Assembly (NCBI GenBank): GCA_049516635.1
Contig: JBEKSX010000009.1
Location: 1-41,697 of the forward strand
Length of the DNA stretch: 41,697 nucleotides
Reading direction: 5' to 3'
Source of the DNA: JBEKSX01 sp049516635
GTDB lineage: Bacteria; Bacteroidota; Ignavibacteria; Tepidaquicellales; OLB5
Shown: positions 8,182 through 17,271 of the stretch, piece by piece
Position numbering within the stretch: position 1 is the first letter of the stretch
Layout of the letters: every line of letters starts with the position of its first letter
Position numbers and translations under genes: made by a program
The notes under the pieces: model-generated
The model's database searches: none
Seen by the model: only the letters and a program-made list of their open reading frames with translations
Told to the model about the DNA's origin: nothing

Positions 8182-8253
8182 TTTATGATATGATTTTGAA
8201 TGTAAAGATGTTAGAAATATAAAATTAACTACGTATTAATTAGTAACAGCGGG

Positions 8254-9192
8254 TTACTGATTAACAATTCCATTCTTGTTGATAACGAGATTTTTAATGG
8301 AAGTTCCTGTCAAACTGGTTGGCTTCCTGAGATATTTCCCGTTCAGGTACAGCTCTATCGAAGAATTCGCAGAAGCACTGAACCTAAACTGCTCCTTTGC
8401 TGTAAGTATCAGTGAATCTCTGCTGTATATCATATCGTCAACAGTTCTATTTTCATCGATGTGCACCTTTATTCTCACATCTCTAAAGGCTTTGATTGTT
8501 AATCTTAACGAATCGGCAGATATCTGTTTAGTTGTTGTGTCCTTCCTGGGAGTTGTATCCTTAACGGTTTTGCCTTTTACTTTCGTCTCATACTCATCCG
8601 ATATTTCATTGAAAGATTTTGGCTTAACTGTGGAATGTTTGTCATCAGGCTTGTTGAGGTAGTAGAACAAATATACTATACTTGCAACAACTATCAGTAT
8701 CAGCAAACCAAGTAAGACCTTTTGAGTTAGAGTTTTATTTGAATATTCTTCCAGGCGAACAGGTACTTCTTCTTTCGGCTCAAATTGTGCTGGTGTCAGC
8801 TCAGGCAGTATTTCCTTCGGAGGCGGTTCCGGTACAGGTTCAGGTTTCTCCACGGCAGGCGGTTGTTGCTTTTGTTTTGAAGGAACGCCTTCTTTATCAA
8901 TCACAGGTTTTTGCGTGATGGGTTTGATTTCTTTCCTGGGTGTCTTCGCTTTATAAAACCCGGATTTTGCTTTTTCGTAATCGGTCAGTATCTGGTTCTC
9001 ATTTTCATTAATAGCTTTGGCATATTCTTTCAGGAATGCGCGAATATATGTATCCGGCTGAAAATCAAATATACCCGATTCTATATTGATTATGAATTTG
9101 GTATTAATGCGGGTTTGCGCAGAAATTTCAGCAATAGTAATATTTTTCGATTCCCTTATAAACTTAAGGTCCTGACCGAAATCTTTAAGCAT
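8254..9192 (-). CDS. RodZ-like helix-turn-helix membrane protein
   Basis: From ATG 9192 the protein has 312 residues. An N-terminal Xre/Cro-type HTH (LKFIRESKNITIAEISAQTRI) is followed by an acidic/proline-rich linker and a single membrane segment (VLLGLLILIVVASIVYLFYY). The periplasmic part ends in a DUF4115-like domain (LTIKAFRDVRIKVHIDE to the end). This architecture is that of RodZ, which links the MreB cytoskeleton to the envelope and supports rod shape. Another ATG lies at 9195 and a TTG at 9219; I chose MLKDFGQDL as the likely start because the HTH begins right after it. No clear Shine-Dalgarno is visible. ligA lies 72 bases downstream. Confidence 0.85.
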   Translation of the reverse strand: MLKDFGQDLKFIRESKNITIAEISAQTRINTKFIINIESGIFDFQPDTYIRAFLKEYAKAINENENQILTDYEKAKSGFYKAKTPRKEIKPITQKPVIDKEGVPSKQKQQPPAVEKPEPVPEPPPKEILPELTPAQFEPKEEVPVRLEEYSNKTLTQKVLLGLLILIVVASIVYLFYYLNKPDDKHSTVKPKSFNEISDEYETKVKGKTVKDTTPRKDTTTKQISADSLRLTIKAFRDVRIKVHIDENRTVDDMIYSRDSLILTAKEQFRFSASANSSIELYLNGKYLRKPTSLTGTSIKNLVINKNGIVNQ

Positions 9193-9386
9193 CATAAGAA
9201 GTGTGAAAATAATTTTCAAAAAAATACGCTATAGTTGTTTTAATTTCAATGTAATATCAGTGATAATAACGATTTATCATAGAAATATAGGTTAAAGCTC
9301 AAAAACCGTTATTCAAATGACGAGTGAACTAGATGAGAAGCTAAGCCGTGCATACCTAATAAATGTTACATAACCGGATTAATACT

Positions 9387-9415
9387 TTGAATAAGATTTC
9401 ATTTAAAAGTATATT
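9387..9415 (+). promoter_or_regulatory. Putative sigma70 promoter for the ygfZ operon
   Basis: TTGAAT (9387-9392) and TATATT (9410-9415) are separated by 17 bases. The -10 box ends 8 bases before the ygfZ ATG at 9424. A start of transcription at about +7 would give a leader of only one or two bases, i.e. a nearly leaderless message. No Shine-Dalgarno precedes the ATG. Confidence 0.5.
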
Positions 9416-9423
9416 TAAGTTTA

Positions 9424-10383
9424 ATGCTTAATTTTTATATAATTCGTTCCGATTTTTTAATATTTAAAGGAAATGACCGGCTTGATCTGATCCACAGGCT
9501 ATCTACGAACGATGTGAATTCATTGCCAAAGTACGGCGTAAGAAAAACTATCCTGACCTCCGATAAAGGGAGGATCATTGACGTTCTAACTCTATATAAT
9601 TTCGGAGATTTCGTTCTTGCTGCCTGTTCACCAGGGAATTCAGCGAGTGTAATCAATCATCTGGATAAATACATAATAATGGATGATTTTAAAGTAGAGA
9701 ATATGCTAGGAACACACGGAATTATCCTCTTTCACGGTGAGGACATCGATAGGTATGTTCAAGAAGTAACCGGACTCGACTTTAACACTTTGACGACAGA
9801 GGATTTTAAAATCCTTCAGTCGGATGGCAGAGATTCAATAATTCACCGCTATGATGACGCGTTCGACGGTCTTATTTTTATTTATTCACTGGAAGATGAA
9901 AAATATTATTTTAACAAATTATTCGATGAAAAACTGGTTGAGAAATATGCTGTAAGAGAGACAGATGAAAAAGAGTATGAAACAAAACGCATTTTATCCG
10001 GCATCCCGAAATTCGCAAATGAACTGAATGAACAAACGAATCCTCTTGAGTGCGGACTTGAAAACTTGGTCAGCTTTACGAAGGGATGTTATATAGGACA
10101 GGAAGTAATATCACGTCTGGATACCTATGATAAAGTAAGCAAACATATGATAGGAATTAAATTTAATGATAAGCTAAACGGCTCTTTAGCTTTACAACCC
10201 AAAATAACCTTAGACGGTATAGAATGCGGTTTCGTTTCAAGCTATACATATTCTGAAAATTATGGGGGTATAGGACTAGCATTTGTAAGAACACCTTTTT
10301 TAGATTATAGTAAAAATTATCAAATAAAATTAAACGAACTTTTAATAAATTGTAAAATAATAAAATTACCCTTTGTAAATTAA
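9424..10383 (+). CDS. ygfZ: YgfZ-type folate-binding iron-sulfur/tRNA-modification protein
   Basis: This is a 319-residue GcvT-like protein. The diagnostic YgfZ motif KGCYIGQE sits at residues 220-227 (family consensus KGCYxGQE), with upstream RLSTNDV and TSDKGRIIDVLTLY typical of the folate-binding N-domain. YgfZ/IbaG57-type proteins use a folate in iron-sulfur cluster maintenance and affect tRNA thiomethylation by MiaB. It is the first gene of a seven-gene plus-strand run and ends 15 bases before the aldolase gene. Confidence 0.9.
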   Translation: MLNFYIIRSDFLIFKGNDRLDLIHRLSTNDVNSLPKYGVRKTILTSDKGRIIDVLTLYNFGDFVLAACSPGNSASVINHLDKYIIMDDFKVENMLGTHGIILFHGEDIDRYVQEVTGLDFNTLTTEDFKILQSDGRDSIIHRYDDAFDGLIFIYSLEDEKYYFNKLFDEKLVEKYAVRETDEKEYETKRILSGIPKFANELNEQTNPLECGLENLVSFTKGCYIGQEVISRLDTYDKVSKHMIGIKFNDKLNGSLALQPKITLDGIECGFVSSYTYSENYGGIGLAFVRTPFLDYSKNYQIKLNELLINCKIIKLPFVN

Positions 10384-10398
10384 CAGGAGAAAAATTAA

Positions 10399-11460
10399 AT
10401 GTATAATAAAATTGTAGAAATCTTAGGAGAAGATAAAAAACTGCTTGAACATCAATGCAAAACAATATCAAAAGATCTTTTGCATCTGCCAGGTCCGGAT
10501 TTCGTTGACCGGGTTGTAAAGGACTCAGACCGCTCCCCTAATGTATTAAAGAACATGCAGAGTATCTTTGGCCACGGCAGGTTAAGCGGAACAGGTTACC
10601 TTTCGATACTTCCCGTCGACCAGGGAATAGAACATTCTGCAGGTGCTTCATTCGCCGTGAATCCTTTATACTTCGACCCGGAAAATATCGTTAAGCTTGC
10701 AATTGAAGGCGGATGCAATGCAGTAGCTTCCACACTGGGAGTGCTTGGAGCTTGTGCCAGAAAATATGCTCATAAAATTCCTTTCATAATGAAATTCAAC
10801 CACAACGAGCTTTTAACTTATCCTAACAAATACGACCAGATAGTATTCGGTTCGGTCGAACAAGCTTTTAATATGGGGGCTGCCGCTGTGGGCGCAACCA
10901 TATATTACGGCTCACCCGAATCCACGAGGCAGATCCAGGAAATATCACCAATGTTCGAATACGCACATGAGCTGGGCATGGTAACAGTATTATGGTGCTA
11001 CCTCAGAAATTCGGCTTTTAATGTGAAGGGTGATAAAGACTATCATGTTTCTGCTGACCTGACGGGACAGGCAAATCATCTTGGTGTGACCATCGAAGCT
11101 GATATCGTTAAACAAAAACAACCCGAGAACAACGGAGGTTATAATGCATTAAAATTTGGAAAGACAAGCAAGCTGGTGTATGAAAAACTGACGAGCGATA
11201 ACCCAATCGACCTAACGAGATACCAGGTGGCTAACTGTTACATGGGCAGGGCAGGCTTAATTAACTCCGGCGGTGCTTCTTCAGGTAAAGGCGAGTCTGA
11301 CCTGAAGGAAGCTGTAAAAACGGCGGTAATTAACAAACGAGCAGGCGGGATGGGGCTTATTTCTGGACGAAAAGCTTTCCAGAAACCGATGGAAGACGGC
11401 GTAAAGCTCCTCAACGCCATTCAGGATGTATATAATACAAAAGAAATCACAATTGCTTAA
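10399..11460 (+). CDS. fbaB: Class I fructose-bisphosphate aldolase, DhnA/FbaB type
   Basis: This glycolytic/gluconeogenic enzyme splits fructose 1,6-bisphosphate into two trioses through a Schiff base. The 353 residues contain SILPVDQGIEHSAG (69-82), FIMKFNHNELLTYP, and EADIVKQKQPENNGGY (233-248). A lysine in IVKQK (probably Lys238) is the expected Schiff-base residue. A strong Shine-Dalgarno (AGGAGA) lies 7 bases before the ATG. The family is archaeal/bacterial FbaB rather than the metal-dependent class II enzyme. Confidence 0.93.
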   Translation: MYNKIVEILGEDKKLLEHQCKTISKDLLHLPGPDFVDRVVKDSDRSPNVLKNMQSIFGHGRLSGTGYLSILPVDQGIEHSAGASFAVNPLYFDPENIVKLAIEGGCNAVASTLGVLGACARKYAHKIPFIMKFNHNELLTYPNKYDQIVFGSVEQAFNMGAAAVGATIYYGSPESTRQIQEISPMFEYAHELGMVTVLWCYLRNSAFNVKGDKDYHVSADLTGQANHLGVTIEADIVKQKQPENNGGYNALKFGKTSKLVYEKLTSDNPIDLTRYQVANCYMGRAGLINSGGASSGKGESDLKEAVKTAVINKRAGGMGLISGRKAFQKPMEDGVKLLNAIQDVYNTKEITIA

Positions 11461-11493
11461 TGTAAATGATAGAAAGAATAAACAACAATCAAC

Positions 11494-11601
11494 ATGAATA
11501 AAAAATTAAAGGTAGTTAACGCTAAACATAGGAAGAAAAGAAAAATAGCTAAAAAGAAAGAGAAAGAGCTAAAAGCCAAAGCAGCACCACCAAAAGAATA
11601 A
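11494..11601 (+). CDS. 35-residue lysine/arginine-rich small protein
   Basis: This small frame has ATG at 11494 and TAA at 11599-11601. It reads MNKKLKVVNAKHRKKRKIAK, then continues KKEKELKAKAAPPKE. It is very basic, about half Lys/Arg, and has no hydrophobic segment, so an RNA- or ribosome-associated protein is plausible but not shown. It lies inside the operon between fbaB (33 bases after its stop) and the EamA gene, whose ATG follows the TAA with no gap. That exact junction supports real translation. I do not recognise a named family. Confidence 0.6.
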   Translation: MNKKLKVVNAKHRKKRKIAKKKEKELKAKAAPPKE

Positions 11602-12477
11602 ATGAAAAATTTTTTGCTGCTGTGTTTTATTACTCTTGCGCAGTGTTTTACTCCTATTTTTGCAAAGCTCAGCGTAGCAGAAGTATCACCAATCTCATTT
11701 GGTTTTCTTCGCTTTGGCGCAGCAGCTGTGCTATTTTATATTACGCTAAAGATAAATAAGCAAAGCTTTAAATTTGAGAAAAAAGATTATCCTTTGCTAA
11801 TTTTACTGGGGCTGCTATGTATACCGATTAACCAATTTTTTTTCCTAACAGGGGTTAAGCTATCCTATGCTTCTCATTCCGGTATAATCTATTCTCTTAA
11901 TCCTGTTTTTGCGTATCTGATTGCAGTGACCAGAAAAAATGAAAAATTCTTTTTTATAAAGCTGTTCGCAATTTTATTGACTGTGATAGGAATATTTTTT
12001 GTGTTCTACCAGAGCTTTAAGGATTCATCGACCAACACGGTGCACGGTGACATTCTCTTGATTATCGCTGTGCTTTCTTTTTCAATGTACCTGAGCCTGG
12101 GAAAAGAAATGATAGAGAAATACGGAGCATTAAGGGTTACAACATATGTATTTCTGATGGGCAGTTTATTCTATATTCCGCTGTTCATATTCGATCTGCA
12201 TAATTTTACGTTATCAGCACTCACTTATAAAGGTATTATCGGATATTTGTATCTTACCATTGTTGTAGCGTATTTTGCTTATTTCGCCTGGTACTATGCA
12301 TTGCGAACAATAGCTGTAAGCAAGCTTACTACACTGTCGAATCTGTCTCCTCTGCTTACAGTGTTCTTTTCTATAATTTTTCTTTCCGAAAAAATCTCGG
12401 TATATTTTTTGTTAGGTGGAGCAATAACAATCCTAGGTGTGCTGATAATGCACAAAGTAAGTATAGAATTAGCATAA
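11602..12477 (+). CDS. EamA-family drug/metabolite transporter
   Basis: This is a 291-residue membrane protein with about ten hydrophobic helices in two five-helix halves, each an EamA domain. The first half carries FAKLSVAEVSPISFGFLRFG; the second carries a FAWYYALRTIAVSKLTTLSNLSPLLTVFFSIIFLSEK-type segment shared by the DMT superfamily. It sits in the inner membrane and exports or imports small metabolites; the substrate is unknown. Its start codon directly follows the stop of the small basic protein, and its stop directly precedes the ATG of the CDF gene, so the three are translationally linked. Confidence 0.88.
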   Translation: MKNFLLLCFITLAQCFTPIFAKLSVAEVSPISFGFLRFGAAAVLFYITLKINKQSFKFEKKDYPLLILLGLLCIPINQFFFLTGVKLSYASHSGIIYSLNPVFAYLIAVTRKNEKFFFIKLFAILLTVIGIFFVFYQSFKDSSTNTVHGDILLIIAVLSFSMYLSLGKEMIEKYGALRVTTYVFLMGSLFYIPLFIFDLHNFTLSALTYKGIIGYLYLTIVVAYFAYFAWYYALRTIAVSKLTTLSNLSPLLTVFFSIIFLSEKISVYFLLGGAITILGVLIMHKVSIELA

Positions 12478-13884
12478 ATGACCATACAAGAACAAAATGC
12501 ATTAAAATTCAAGGTGGCAATCTCATCTGTACTGGCTGCCGTTTTCCTTACTACCCTGAAGCTGGTATTCGCAATTTTCACGGGAAGCCTTGGACTTCTC
12601 TCGGAATTTGCACATTCCGGTTTGGATCTTTTCGCCGCATTATTAACAGTGTTTTCGGTCAGCGTTTCAGGCAAGCCCGCTGATAAAGAGCACCAGTATG
12701 GTCACGGAAAAATTGAGAATCTTTCCGCAGTTGCACAGGTCTTTTTTCTCCTCGCAACCTGCGCATATATAATTTATGAAGGTATTACGAGATTATTCTT
12801 CCACGCAGAGTATCATTTAACTATTACACCCTGGGCATTTGTCGTAATGATAATCTCGATCATTGTTGATATTTCCCGTTCAAGGCTCCTGAAAAAAGTA
12901 GCTATACAGACACACTCACAGGCTCTGGAAGCTGACGCTATGCATTTTTCTACCGATATCTGGAGCTCATCGGTTGTAATACTGGGCTTATTCTTCGTGA
13001 GTTTCAATATCAGCAAAGAAGCTGATGCCATCGCTGCCCTCGTGGTTTGTATATTTGTGATATATGTTTCGCTTTCACTAGCAAGAAAAGCTGTAGGACA
13101 GCTTATGGATAAGGTGCCGGAAGGATTGTATGATTCGATAGTAGAGCATGTTAATGAAATAGACGGTGTGGAAAAGATAAAACTGCTGAGAATAAGGGAA
13201 TCGGGTCCCAAGATATTCATCGATATGACCATTTATATAAGCAGGACACTTCCTTTCCAGAAAGCTCACGAAATAATGGATACTGTAGAGAACAAGATAA
13301 AAGAGCTGAAGAGCAACAGCGATATTACTATACATTCTGAACCAGTCGAAACAGAAACCGAAACTATTATAGATAAAGCCCGCCTTATTGTAACCAGAAA
13401 CGGGCTGAAGTGCCATGATATCTTCACTTATGAAATTGAGAGGGAGAATTATCTGACACTTGATGTGGAGTACACAAATAATGACAATTTCGAAGATGCT
13501 CATAAAACCATCTCAAAAGTGGAACGAGAGATATACGATGAGATAAAGAGCATTAAGAAGGTTCAGATACATATTGATGAACCCAGCGAACTCATCTTCC
13601 GATCGGAGAATGTAACAGACCAGAACAGCCCATTGGTTAAAATGATAGAAAATATTGTATCATCATATAAGGATGTGATCGAATACAGGGACATCAACAT
13701 AGTAAAAGCAAATAACAGACTGAGGATCTCATTAACATGTATGTTTCCGAAGACGTTCGAGTTCAGCAAAGTACACAGGTTTGTGCACAGGATCGAAAGC
13801 GAAATTTACCACATTAATGATGACATTGCTGATGTTATGATCCATGCAGAACCCGAAGAAATAATACCAGTAAAACATGAATAA
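12478..13884 (+). CDS. CDF metal efflux transporter with three tandem C-terminal domains
   Basis: This 468-residue cation diffusion facilitator has six membrane helices in residues 1-205. The likely metal-site quartet is His46/Asp50 (HSGLD, helix 2) and His156/Asp160 (HFSTD, helix 5), with the conserved HQYGHGKIE loop between. A His-Asp-His-Asp set suggests zinc, by analogy with ZnT transporters. The cytoplasmic part is much longer than the usual single ZT-dimer domain. Three similar units follow each other (about 215-291, 292-371, 385-461), each ending in an IHxEP-like strand (IHSEP, IHIDEP, IHAEP). Family members are usually about 300 residues. It overlaps the next gene by 8 bases. Confidence 0.92.
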   Translation: MTIQEQNALKFKVAISSVLAAVFLTTLKLVFAIFTGSLGLLSEFAHSGLDLFAALLTVFSVSVSGKPADKEHQYGHGKIENLSAVAQVFFLLATCAYIIYEGITRLFFHAEYHLTITPWAFVVMIISIIVDISRSRLLKKVAIQTHSQALEADAMHFSTDIWSSSVVILGLFFVSFNISKEADAIAALVVCIFVIYVSLSLARKAVGQLMDKVPEGLYDSIVEHVNEIDGVEKIKLLRIRESGPKIFIDMTIYISRTLPFQKAHEIMDTVENKIKELKSNSDITIHSEPVETETETIIDKARLIVTRNGLKCHDIFTYEIERENYLTLDVEYTNNDNFEDAHKTISKVEREIYDEIKSIKKVQIHIDEPSELIFRSENVTDQNSPLVKMIENIVSSYKDVIEYRDINIVKANNRLRISLTCMFPKTFEFSKVHRFVHRIESEIYHINDDIADVMIHAEPEEIIPVKHE

Positions 13885-14875
13885 CGGAATCATAAAAATA
13901 GGTGTAGCCGGATGCGGACACCTGGGTAGTATCCATTGCAGGCTGATAAGTGAAATAGCTGAAAAAGATAACCGTATAAAATTTTTGGGAATCTATGATA
14001 TTGACCCGTCAGCAGAACGGCAAGCGGTTGAGTCATTTGGGGTAAGATCATTTGCAAAAATGGACGAAATGCTGGGCGCTGTTAATACACTTGTAATTGC
14101 TACACCTACTTCTTCACATTATGAGATAGCCGATCTGTCTATTAAAAAAGGGATCAATTTGTTCATCGAGAAACCTGTCACAAGCATATCAGAAGAAGCC
14201 CTGAAACTGATGGAGTTAAGCAAGATATATCCTGTTAAGATACAGGTAGGGCATGTGGAAAGGTTCAATCCGGCATTAAGATCACTCTCAGAATACATTA
14301 TAAACCCAATGTTTATAGAATCTCACCGGCTGGCGCAATTCAATCCCAGGGGCACGGACGTTTCAGTAATTCAGGACCTGATGATACACGATATCGATAT
14401 TATATTGAACTTTGTAAAATCTCCAATAAAAAAAATCGACGCAAACGGCGTAGCAGTAGTTTCAGAAGCAATTGATATCGCAAATGCGCGATTGTCATTT
14501 ATGAACGGGTGTACTGCAAACGTAACTGCCAGCAGGATATCGGTGAAAAAATTGAGAAAGATGAGAATATTTCAGAACAATGCCTATATTTCCATCGATT
14601 TTTTAAAGAATAAATCCGAGATATTCCGGCTTGCGGACGCTTCAGCACCAGCTAAAGCGGGGATGTCGATCCCGGTATCAGATACAAAAAAAATCATTCT
14701 TGAACAGCCTGTGTATGACGAGGAAGAAAATCCGAATCCTATCAGAAGCGAGCTGGAATCATTTTTTATGAGTATACTGGAGGATAAGCCGATAAAAGTT
14801 AATCTGGAAGAAGCAAAACGTGCAGTAGAGGTTGCTGATGAAATAATCAGGATCATTTCTCCCGTACAAAAATAA
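13877..14875 (+). CDS. Gfo/Idh/MocA-family NAD(P)-dependent oxidoreductase
   Basis: This is a 332-residue sugar-dehydrogenase-like enzyme. The N-terminal Rossmann fold shows IGVAGCGHLGSIHCRL (6-21), then ATPTSSHYEIA and the family signature EKPVTS. The C-terminal domain contains GHVERFNPA and MIHDIDIIL. The GHVERFNPA form resembles UDP-GlcNAc 3-dehydrogenases such as GnnA used in lipid A modification, but that assignment is only a guess. The start overlaps the end of the CDF gene by 8 bases, so the two are co-translated. Confidence 0.88.
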   Translation: MNNGIIKIGVAGCGHLGSIHCRLISEIAEKDNRIKFLGIYDIDPSAERQAVESFGVRSFAKMDEMLGAVNTLVIATPTSSHYEIADLSIKKGINLFIEKPVTSISEEALKLMELSKIYPVKIQVGHVERFNPALRSLSEYIINPMFIESHRLAQFNPRGTDVSVIQDLMIHDIDIILNFVKSPIKKIDANGVAVVSEAIDIANARLSFMNGCTANVTASRISVKKLRKMRIFQNNAYISIDFLKNKSEIFRLADASAPAKAGMSIPVSDTKKIILEQPVYDEEENPNPIRSELESFFMSILEDKPIKVNLEEAKRAVEVADEIIRIISPVQK

Positions 14876-14893
14876 AAGTTTAGCACCGCAAAG

Positions 14894-16330
14894 TTGAGAG
14901 CACGCAGAACATCTGAAAAAATAGAACTCTCCGATAAAACGATAGAACGAATAGCGGAAATTTCTCAAAACAATAACTTTGAGATATATCTGGTAGGCGG
15001 ATATGTAAGGGATACACTTATGAATATCCCCTGCAGTGATATAGACATTATAGTTATAGGGGATGCTGTAGGTTTTGCTAATCTGGTTGCAGAAAAATTC
15101 GGAACTCAATTAGATGCGGTATATAAAAAGTTCGGCACTGCGCTCCTGAATTTAAGTGGTGCTCAAAAAATCGAATTCGCATCAGCAAGAAAAGAGAGCT
15201 ACAGGAAAAATTCCAGAAAACCTGATGTAACTCTATCTGACCTGGAAGGTGATCTATCACGCAGGGATTTCACGGTCAATGCGCTTGCTGTTTCAATAAA
15301 TAAAAAGAATTACGGAGAGATCATCGATAAATTCAACGGACTCGGAGATATCAAAGTTAAAATACTCCGTACTCCCCTTGACCCTGAAAGAACATTCGAT
15401 GATGATCCGTTGAGAATGATGAGAGCCGTAAGATTTGCTTCTCAGCTGGATTTTAAGATAGAAAAGAAAACATTCGATGCGATCTCCCGCATGAAAGAGC
15501 GCTTAAGAATTCATCCCGGCGAAACCGGCGTTGTTTCACAGGAAAGAATCACAGACGAGTTTTTCAAAATTCTTTCATCACCGAGACCTTCCACCGGCCT
15601 CAAACATCTTCAAAAGAGCGGTCTTATGGAAATTATATTTCCTGAGATACATGCAATGGAAGGTGTTGACCAGCGGAAAGATTATCATCATAAGGATGTA
15701 TTCTACCATACACTACAAGTAGTAGATAATATCTCACAAAAAACACCTAATATTTGGCTGAGGTATGCGGCACTCGTACACGATATTGCAAAACCGGCAA
15801 CTAAAAAATTTATAGAGGGTATCGGCTGGACATTTCACGGCCACGAGGACCTTGGAGCAAAATGGCAGAAGAAGATATTTATGAGGATGAAGCTGCCCAC
15901 GGACAAACTTCTCTATATCGAAAAGCTGGTTCGGCTGCATCTCCGTCCTATTGCATTAGCTGAAGAGAACGTGACTGATTCAGCGATCAGGAGGCTGATC
16001 TTCGAAGCGGGTGATGAGATTTTTGACCTGATGACGCTCTGTAGAGCTGATATTACCTCCAAAGATCCGCAGAAAATTAAAACTTATCTCGGTAATTTTG
16101 ACAGAGTTGAGAAGAGGATGAAAGCTGTGGAAGAACGTGACAGGATAAGGAATTTCCAATCCCCTGTACGTGGGGATGAGATAATGAAGATATGCAGCAT
16201 ACCTCCGTCAAAAACTGTAGGAATCTTAAAATCAAAGATAGAAGAAGCGATTCTGGACGGCATCATCCCCAATGAATATAATGCTGCGCTGGAATATCTT
16301 TATAAGATCAAAGATGAAATACTGGGCTGA
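14894..16330 (+). CDS. cca: CCA-adding-type tRNA nucleotidyltransferase with HD domain
   Basis: This 478-residue protein has a class II poly(A)-polymerase-type head: VGGYVRD (34-40), the metal-binding SDIDIIV (Asp49/Asp51) and RRDFTVNAL. It is followed by the RNA-binding domains and an HD phosphohydrolase motif, LVHDIAKP (His296/Asp297). CCA enzymes add or repair the 3' CCA of tRNA; some relatives are split A- or CC-adding enzymes, which cannot be separated here. No ATG is available before residue 43, and the frame is open only back to the preceding gene's stop, so a TTG at 14894 is the probable start. It is the last gene of the plus-strand run. Confidence 0.88.
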   Translation: MRARRTSEKIELSDKTIERIAEISQNNNFEIYLVGGYVRDTLMNIPCSDIDIIVIGDAVGFANLVAEKFGTQLDAVYKKFGTALLNLSGAQKIEFASARKESYRKNSRKPDVTLSDLEGDLSRRDFTVNALAVSINKKNYGEIIDKFNGLGDIKVKILRTPLDPERTFDDDPLRMMRAVRFASQLDFKIEKKTFDAISRMKERLRIHPGETGVVSQERITDEFFKILSSPRPSTGLKHLQKSGLMEIIFPEIHAMEGVDQRKDYHHKDVFYHTLQVVDNISQKTPNIWLRYAALVHDIAKPATKKFIEGIGWTFHGHEDLGAKWQKKIFMRMKLPTDKLLYIEKLVRLHLRPIALAEENVTDSAIRRLIFEAGDEIFDLMTLCRADITSKDPQKIKTYLGNFDRVEKRMKAVEERDRIRNFQSPVRGDEIMKICSIPPSKTVGILKSKIEEAILDGIIPNEYNAALEYLYKIKDEILG

Positions 16331-16332
16331 GC

Positions 16333-17271
16333 TCAACCGCGTGGATGGAACCTCTGGTGTACTTCCTTTAGGTAAGATATATCAACATGTGTGTATATTT
16401 GCGTGGTGCTGATATCTGCATGACCAAGCATTTCCTGAATTGAACGAAGGTCTGCCCCTCCTTCAAGAAGGTGAGTCGCAAATGAATGACGCAGGATGTG
16501 AGGGTGGATCTCTTTTTTTATCCCGGCAAGCTTCACATACTTATCAAGTATATTCCAGATAGCCATTCGTGATAATTTTTTTCCTCTCCAGTTCAGGAAC
16601 AAATAATCTTCGGAACGCGAATTAGACAAACTTATTCTCGATTGTTCCATGTAAAGTTTTATCCACTGCAGTGCCGATCTGCCAACAGGTACAACCCTTT
16701 CTTTCGAACCTTTACCGTATACCCGCACTAATTCCTCAATTGTAAGAATATTAGAGCACTTGAGATTGATCAGTTCACTTACGCGGAGACCGCATGCATA
16801 CATGGTCTCCAAAATAGTCCTGTCTCTGATCCCCAGCTTATTTGAAGTATCTATCCTGCTAAATATTTTATCTATCTCTTCTACAGATAAGACAACGGGA
16901 AGAGTCCGGGGCAGTTTTGGTGAATCAAAATTAACGAACGGATTTACTTTAAGTCCCGGGATAGAATTATTATTTATCAAATAATCATAAAACTGGCGTA
17001 ATGATGAAAGGATTCTGGCAGTCGTCGATGCTCTATTCTCCTTTTTTAAATATGAAAGGAATTTTTCGATGTGGGTATCAGTAACAGAATCGACGGTATC
17101 GACCTTCATTATATCTAGAAAACCTATGAATTTCCTGAGGTCAAATGAATATGAATCGATAGTGTTCTCGGATAGGGATTTTTCCAGTTCAAGAAAAAGA
17201 AGAAATGATCTAACCTGGTTATCCCGCTTTGAGCTCCCGGCAGTCAGAATTTTACTTTTCTTCTTCATCAT
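16333..17271 (-). CDS. xerD: Tyrosine recombinase, XerD/XerC type
   Basis: This site-specific recombinase resolves chromosome dimers at dif with a partner Xer protein. Counting from ATG 17271 it has 312 residues. It has an N-terminal SAM-like core-binding domain and a catalytic domain with Arg163 (CGLRVSEL), Lys187 (YGKGSKERVVPVG), His258-x-x-Arg261 (HILRHSFATHLLEGGADLR), His284 (LGHADIS) and nucleophile Tyr293. The frame is open further upstream, but 17271 (or 17268) minimises overlap with the previous gene, leaving a 20-base overlap. It lacks integrase-style neighbours, so a housekeeping Xer role is favoured; XerC versus XerD is not settled. Its stop is 2 bases from the stop of cca. Confidence 0.9.
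   Translation of the reverse strand: MMKKKSKILTAGSSKRDNQVRSFLLFLELEKSLSENTIDSYSFDLRKFIGFLDIMKVDTVDSVTDTHIEKFLSYLKKENRASTTARILSSLRQFYDYLINNNSIPGLKVNPFVNFDSPKLPRTLPVVLSVEEIDKIFSRIDTSNKLGIRDRTILETMYACGLRVSELINLKCSNILTIEELVRVYGKGSKERVVPVGRSALQWIKLYMEQSRISLSNSRSEDYLFLNWRGKKLSRMAIWNILDKYVKLAGIKKEIHPHILRHSFATHLLEGGADLRSIQEMLGHADISTTQIYTHVDISYLKEVHQRFHPRG

Noticed and set aside
9317..9373. An 18-residue plus-strand frame in the gap before ygfZ
   Set aside because: It has no ribosome site and no recognisable features, and it ends before the probable promoter of ygfZ.
16333..17271. The Xer-type recombinase as a mobile-element integrase
   Set aside because: There are no attachment repeats, excisionase, phage or transfer genes nearby, and its length and motifs fit housekeeping Xer proteins.
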